From Rhodamnia argentea (Eukaryota; Streptophyta; Magnoliopsida; Myrtales; Myrtaceae), in the NCBI RefSeq assembly GCF_020921035.1, contig NC_063156.1, forward strand, positions 2,480,001 through 2,544,000: 64,000 nt of DNA, written 5' to 3'. The translations under genes were made by a program, and so were the position numbers. Numbering within the stretch: the stretch's first letter is position 1; each line of letters begins with the position of its first letter. Below the pieces are notes generated by a model, which worked only from the letters and a program-made list of their open reading frames with translations, had not been told where the DNA came from and made no database searches. This document shows, piece after piece, positions 58,702-64,000 of the stretch.

Positions 58702-59047
58702 TACAAGCTTATAATCGTAGAGATCTCTAGTGGATAAAACGAGAAGGATCAATCTGAAGAGAACGCAGCTAAATGCGGGGCCATATCCAAAAACATTGAA
58801 AATTTGAGTGACTCGTTTGAGAATACAAAGAAGAAGTGGATGAACATGCAAATACGACGAAACTATTCGTCACTGAGTCACTGACTCGATGGGGATCGAC
58901 CTCTCCGGAAGGAGCAAGAGCGATCGATCGCCATTGTCGCCCAGTGCGTGGTGATTTGACCGGTGACAGCTTCTTCATCCTCCTTCTCCATGGCTCCAGA
59001 AACCTCTCAATACTTCACCATCCCTCTCCACTCTTCTCTTTTCTCTC

Positions 59048-59054
59048 TATATAT
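59048..59054 (+). promoter_or_regulatory. TATA box of HSP21
   Basis: TATATAT in CTCTATATATTCCCC lies 114 bp before the HSP21 start codon, a normal position. I saw TTC and GAA words around it but no perfect three-unit heat-shock element. Confidence 0.6.
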
Positions 59055-59161
59055 TCCCCGCAAACCTCGCTGTGCCCTTCAGCTTCTGGACGAAAACACA
59101 GAACCCAAGGACCTCCAGTTCCGCGTCTTCTGCTATTGCTTGCTGTGCTGTTCATCCGACA

Positions 59162-60509
59162 ATGGCTTCGGCGTTGGCATCTTCGCCCTCGACCCTGGTC
59201 ACCGGCAGGGCCCCTCGTCCCGTGCGGGCCGCGATGGCGCCGTGCTCCGTAGCGTTCCCGCGGAGAACGCGCTGGAGCGGCGGCAAGCCGTCGGGGCTGT
59301 CGGTGGTGAGAGCCCAGGAAGGCGACAAGAAGGACTCGGCGGTGGACGTGCAGGTGAGTAAGAGCGATCAGGGACAGGGGACGTCCGTCGAGAGGAGGCC
59401 GCGACGCTTGGCCGTTGATGTCTCCCCCTTCGGTAAGCACTTCGATCCTTTGTGTTCGATCAGCTCAGTGGGATTTATCGCTCCGTTAAATGCGTGCGCT
59501 AATTTCGGAAGCTCAATGCGTGGGACGCTCATGTTCGTTAACTTCCGTTCCTGAAACATTGATGACGGCTTCGTTTGGGAGAGTTTTTAATGCGCTGAAG
59601 GGATGTTTTCCTTTGCAATCTTCAATCGGTTTTAGGTTTATTCGATGATAAAAGAGAGTTCTTTTAGGGCACCAATAAAATGTTTCTTCCCAATTCGCCT
59701 CGACAACCTTGTTCTATCTTTACAGTAACAAAAGAAAATCAGCCATGCATTTTTCTTGTGTAGGTCTTTCCCCTCTTAAACCATCTGACACTGCTCACAG
59801 CATCGCGCATCGTCTAGGGAATGTGATGAATTTTGCAGTATGGGTTTGGTTAACCAATCTGTAAATCAAAACCAAAGTGGTTGAAGATTCTCTGTGGTGA
59901 AAATTTTGGATTGGACTTTACTGGACTAATTGACTGAATTATGCTAACTATTAAAGAGTTACTTAGATGGCTGCATGATGCAAAAGCCATGCCTCATTAA
60001 AGTTCATGTGGTCCTTTCTGTAGAGTTTGTCATGATCATTAGAAACAGACAGAAAAGGCTTATCGGCTTCAATCGCAGGCTTATTGGACCCGCTATCGCC
60101 GATGAGGACGATGCGTCAAATGTTGGACACAATGGATCGGCTGTTCGAGGATGCCATGACACTACCTGGCGGTAGGAACAGGGCGGCCGGAGAAATGCGG
60201 GCCCCGTGGGACATCCATGATGACGAGCACGAGATCAGGATGCGGTTCGACGTGCCCGGACTTGCCAAGGAGGATGTCAAGGTGTCCATAGAAGACGACA
60301 TGCTGGTCATCAGGGGGGAGCAGAAGAAGGAAGAAGGTGAGAGGGATGTGTGGTCAAGCCGGAGCTTCAGCTCCTACGACACCCGCCTCCAGCTACCCGA
60401 CAACTGCGAGAAGGACAAGATTAAGGCCGAGCTCAAGAACGGGGTTCTTTACGTCTCCATCCCGAAGACGAAAGTGGAGCGCAAGGTCATCGATGTGCAA
60501 GTACAGTGA
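59162..60509 (+). CDS. HSP21: Chloroplast small heat-shock protein HSP21
   Basis: Two exons, 59162-59432 and 60079-60509, joined in phase 1 to give 233 residues. The N-terminus ([20 protein letters not shown], rich in Ser, Arg and Ala, with VVRAQ as a likely cleavage area near residue 52) is a plastid transit peptide. The plastid-specific methionine-rich helix follows ([20 protein letters not shown]). The alpha-crystallin domain comes next ([33 protein letters not shown], then [13 protein letters not shown]), ending VIDVQVQ with the C-terminal I/V-x-V motif. It holds unfolding stromal or thylakoid proteins during heat stress as an ATP-independent chaperone oligomer. The intron falls right after VDVSPFG, consistent with the family. 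Intact. Confidence 0.95.
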
Positions 60510-61779
60510 AGTTCCACTGAGTGGTCTAAATACCTGAGTAAGTAGCTTGCTATGTGTTCTCAGTGGAGGCTATTTTGTCTTCAGGCCTGATGCATGTAGG
60601 ATCTCTACCGGTTTTGTATCTAATACAGCTTTTAGTGTGAAATAAAGGCTGCCGTGTTCGTATTCCTGCCATCTCCTCTTATTTTGTTGGAACTGAGGCA
60701 TTTTCATGCCTATTCCTTGCAGAATTACTGACAGCATTACCGAATTACCATCGTGAGAAATTGTTCATTCAGCTCCTTTATGGAAGATGGATAAATTCTT
60801 CGATATAGATATATCTAAGATAAGATGTGAACGAAATAAAAAAAGTTCAGAACATTAGACTTCTCTCGTTCCTCAAAATGAATCCGCGACCGCATAGGAT
60901 CTGGCTAAGGTATGCTGATGAAAGGTGGGATGTCTTCTTCAAGCAAGATGAGGGAATCTTTTAAGCTTAAGATCCCTGCCTTGTTCAAGGGAGAGCTGCG
61001 TTGTCTGTTCTGGTTTGTGTTCAAGTCTTTCCCTTTTTTTTTTTTTTGGGTCAAAGTTCGAGTCTTTCCTTTAGATTGCAACTTTTGACTTGGTTTTCTT
61101 TGAATGAACTGGTTCGTGGCATGATTACTGGTTAAATAGAGCTTTCCTAGATACAGGAGAACCCGACTTTTAGCCTTTTCTCCCACCGCCCGTGTCCTAT
61201 ATCACCTTCAAACATGTATGAAGAATATGGTTTAGAAGTACTCCCTGCTATGCTTCTGCTAAGAAGGCTGATTGAGGTATTATCGAGCCCTACTCTTGAA
61301 TTAAGCCTCTAATACAAAGCTTTGTCCAATTGAATAATATCAAATCGAATTTGCATTGTCTATATAGAGACTCCGATGCCTTCTGCCGTTGAATCGCTAC
61401 CAGAAAGCCACTACATCTACTTGGTTTTTAGCAATATACGAAGGACAATCCAGGAACCTTGTGTTTGCAACTCACGATTCATCTCCTTTTTAGCAGCTGA
61501 AAAACATTTTAAGCTCGTTGACATGGACCCCAAATCATGAAGTCACTATCTGATAGGAACACCGTACATAGTGGGAGACCGTGGGTTACTCCGTTAGACA
61601 TGAGAAGTTCATGACAGATACATTTCTGCTTGACATGGAAAAGCGGCGGGTTTAAACAAAGGGGAACAGTATTACTCTAGTTCTCTTTAGAAATTTCATA
61701 CATATGAACAACTATCTGCCTGTTCTGTACTAATTACGTTACAAGTAGCAATGACGGAAACCAAAATAAAGCGCCGGCA
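60510..61779. other. HSP21 and PADRE convergent 3' region
   Basis: HSP21 3' UTR up to about 60.66 kb, then spacer with a poly-T near 61030. The two genes face each other. No other gene seen. Confidence 0.5.
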
Positions 61780-62274
61780 TCAATCATTACCTTCGGGGAT
61801 AGAATCGAGCTGAGGCCTCCAGTTTCTAGGAGAATCAAGACCCCGGTCGTGGCGATCTCCTTTCTCGATTCCTGCCAAAACCTCCTCAACAGAAACACTC
61901 TTTGACAAAAGCTGTTGAAGCTGTTGCTTTGTGATGACCATCTTTATCCTCTTCTTCACACCATCACTCTGTTCTGACTGGCCAACTGGAGATGGAACTC
62001 TCTCTGGGCCAATTGTAGCAGCAGCAGGAAGAACATAGTAAACCTTCCCCAGTTTCAGCTTGTGATTCGGCGGAAGCCGCTTCCCATCTCCCTTTGATAG
62101 GCTGATCCCCGAGCCTCCCAAGTTTGTCGATAAGTCTTTAACTAGAACCGGGGTGGTGAGCTCTGCTATCTTCCCATCAAGCTTCACAATCTGCAAGACT
62201 TTACCCTGCTGTCTTGTGGAGATACTGAGGCAAGAAGCACAGTTTCCTCTACAGAGAGCAACAAAGTTACCCAT
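61780..62274 (-). CDS. PADRE (DUF4228) domain protein
   Basis: A single-exon 164-residue protein. It begins MGNFVALCRGNCASC, with a potential myristoylation glycine and nearby cysteines. Next comes VLQIVKLDGKIAELTTPVLV, the typical early block of DUF4228/PADRE (KIVHPDGRVEE-like), then LPPNHKLKLGKVYYVLP, the YF/YYVLP block. The C-terminal half has KRIKMVITKQQLQQLLSKSV and GLDSPRNWRPQLDSIPEG, the W(R/K)P-L-SI-E motif that ends the family. PADRE genes are often induced by pathogens or stress; the molecular role is unknown. An upstream in-frame ATG (62298) adds MCVLKERE; the MGN start at 62274 is preferred because the family starts that way. Confidence 0.9.
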   Translation of the reverse strand: MGNFVALCRGNCASCLSISTRQQGKVLQIVKLDGKIAELTTPVLVKDLSTNLGGSGISLSKGDGKRLPPNHKLKLGKVYYVLPAAATIGPERVPSPVGQSEQSDGVKKRIKMVITKQQLQQLLSKSVSVEEVLAGIEKGDRHDRGLDSPRNWRPQLDSIPEGND

Positions 62275-64000
62275 CTCCCGTTCCTTAAGAACACACACAG
62301 ATGAAAAACAGCAAGTGCATCTCTCAAACTAAGCAGTTTCTCAGCATTGTCTATGAAGGCAGAGGCTCATGTGAAAAGACAAGATTCCAGAGCGAATGAG
62401 GAACATCGGCCCAAATGCTTTCTGAGAAAAATATATGGGCATTATATTAGTGGTGAGTGCTGTCAAGATGGAGTTGAGAAAGCTACATTAAAAAATAGAA
62501 AGGAGGAGGCATAGAGGCATTTAAATATGAGTATGAACTAAAGATTTTTTGTCTAGAAGAGGAAGATGTTAACAGTCCATACGCATGCAATGGGACAGGT
62601 CGGTTAGTGGAAGGTGATGGGCATTGGGACACTGCTCTTGTTAGCCCTTTTGGTGTCCCAATGTTAGAGTCCTTTCTTATTGTCTCCCACACTTTTTGCC
62701 TGTACCCAGATGGCCCAGCATCACTGGTGAAGGGCCATGTTGCGCTTTAACCTCATAAAGATCATCACTTTAGGGCATGGAGGAGGAAAATATCTTCACG
62801 GAAAGAGAAAAAAATAAAAAGAAGGCCATCAAGAAGATTGTTGGTACTCCCATGAATCCCAGAGGCTCCGTTCTTGTGGAATATCTTGATCATAATCACA
62901 ATCAACTTCCCTTTATTTAAGAATATTTTCATTGAATATTATCAAAAATATGATGAAGATATTGATTCTTTCCCAGGAACAAGAATTTCATGCTGAGGGG
63001 CTTGTTTTAGGTGGGTGTGCTTATAACCAAAGGGTGGGAAGAGGCGACTAGTACCTAAGCGTCTCTAGAGTTCCTGAACCCGTTTCACAATGTGTGAGTT
63101 GGATATAACTACTTCACACCAACCAAGATCAGAAAGACCGAGAATGGCGAGCCCGTCCAAAATGGTAGCAATCGATAAACCTCTCCACATGAGATATGCC
63201 GCAGGCAGCACGAGCATCCCGGAAAGGGGAAAAACACCGGCCGATGTTCCTTAAAATTAGGAGGGCCCTTTTGCTCTAGATAATAATGTAGATTACAAGG
63301 TCATAGTTGGTCATCCGTCACCCCATCAAATTGTTCAACAGCTCAACATTTGCAATGTCCTAAAACATTTGGTGTTATTCGCCGTTTGGCTTTCTGTTGC
63401 CTTTGTTTGCCCCGAGGTGAAGTAGATATAACAGATCTAGTTGGTTTAGGTTTACCTTAAGGATGTTCTAGGATCAGGCGATCCATTCCTGGAGGTTTCT
63501 CTACGTACCCCATCTAATATTCTTACTATAATACGTGTTTATATTTGGTAGATCTTCGACAACGAATAAATTATGAACAATATTTCCTCTACGAGGTCTC
63601 TGCTTCAGTCATTATCTCTAAAAATGGGTTAATGAGACAGATCTTTGAATAGTAAGGAAAGAAAGGGTCCACAAAGTTCGTCTGCATGACGTCAGAGGCC
63701 AAAATTTTAGCACGAGGGACTGATGAAGGAGATATTTTTTTTTTTTTTAAACTTCTTGAGTAGGATGGTGATGCAACAATGGAGGTTGTCGATGCTCATG
63801 GTGGTGCTCCACCATGAGCAGACGTCGAACCACTTTTAACAAATGTGCACCCTCCATTTCGTTCCAGACGCCAATAATGAAAGCATGAAACTTATCCACC
63901 TTCAAGAATCAAAAGTGCAGGTCGAACCGGCCAACAGAGAAGAAGAGAACTATTCAGCTAGAGAAGCTGCTACTATGGATCAATGTTCATACCGCATAAC
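62275..64000. other. PADRE upstream region and right edge
   Basis: Promoter side of the PADRE gene, then spacer to the window edge. A perfect 11-bp inverted repeat with a 4-base loop lies at 63794-63819. No gene recognised. Confidence 0.5.

Overview
The window is nuclear DNA of a flowering plant. Genes have GT-AG introns and CT/GA-rich leaders, lie far apart, and are separated by AT-rich DNA full of small non-autonomous DNA transposons. The gene set (yellow-stripe-like transporter, SAUR, CDPK-related kinase, plastid small heat-shock protein, DUF4228/PADRE, MIR166) is that of a eudicot, probably a rosid; I cannot fix the species. No bacterial, organellar or CRISPR-like content is seen.

Layout. 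1-171 (-): first codons of a BCS1-type AAA-ATPase running off the left edge. 2.8-7.2 kb: small inverted-repeat transposons. 11.57-14.31 kb (+): a complete seven-coding-exon YSL metal-nicotianamine transporter. 15.92-17.15 kb (-): a three-exon 6-phosphogluconolactonase, divergent from a five-exon ubiquitin-L40 fusion gene (18.57-20.00 kb, +). 21.60-21.74 kb (+): a MIR166 hairpin. 26.76-27.73 kb (+): an intronless seven-helix membrane protein. 28.35-29.93 kb: a large foldback element. 30.25-43.06 kb: three tandem units, each with one SAUR32-like gene and about 2.5-4.7 kb of duplicated upstream DNA. 43.1-45.3 kb: nested small transposons split by a 942-bp solo LTR with a 5-bp target duplication. 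46.76-52.19 kb (-): an eleven-exon CDPK-related kinase. 54.19-56.06 kb (+): a 72-residue membrane-anchored protein of unknown role. 56.8-58.1 kb: a possible gene-fragment-carrying transposon. 59.16-60.51 kb (+): chloroplast HSP21. 61.78-62.27 kb (-): a PADRE/DUF4228 protein.

The genes do not form one pathway. The order MIR166, SAUR32, CRK matches what I recall of Arabidopsis chromosome 2, and YSL, PGL, CRK matches chromosome 5, so the window looks like a less fractionated version of an ancestral block. The most informative stretch is the SAUR array: the copies are intact and near-identical in the protein core, but each carries different transposon insertions upstream, and empty sites in sister copies order the events. 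I found no convincing new molecular system; the best leads are the SAUR array, the MIR166 gene, the foldback element and the PGL/ubiquitin-L40 intergenic region.
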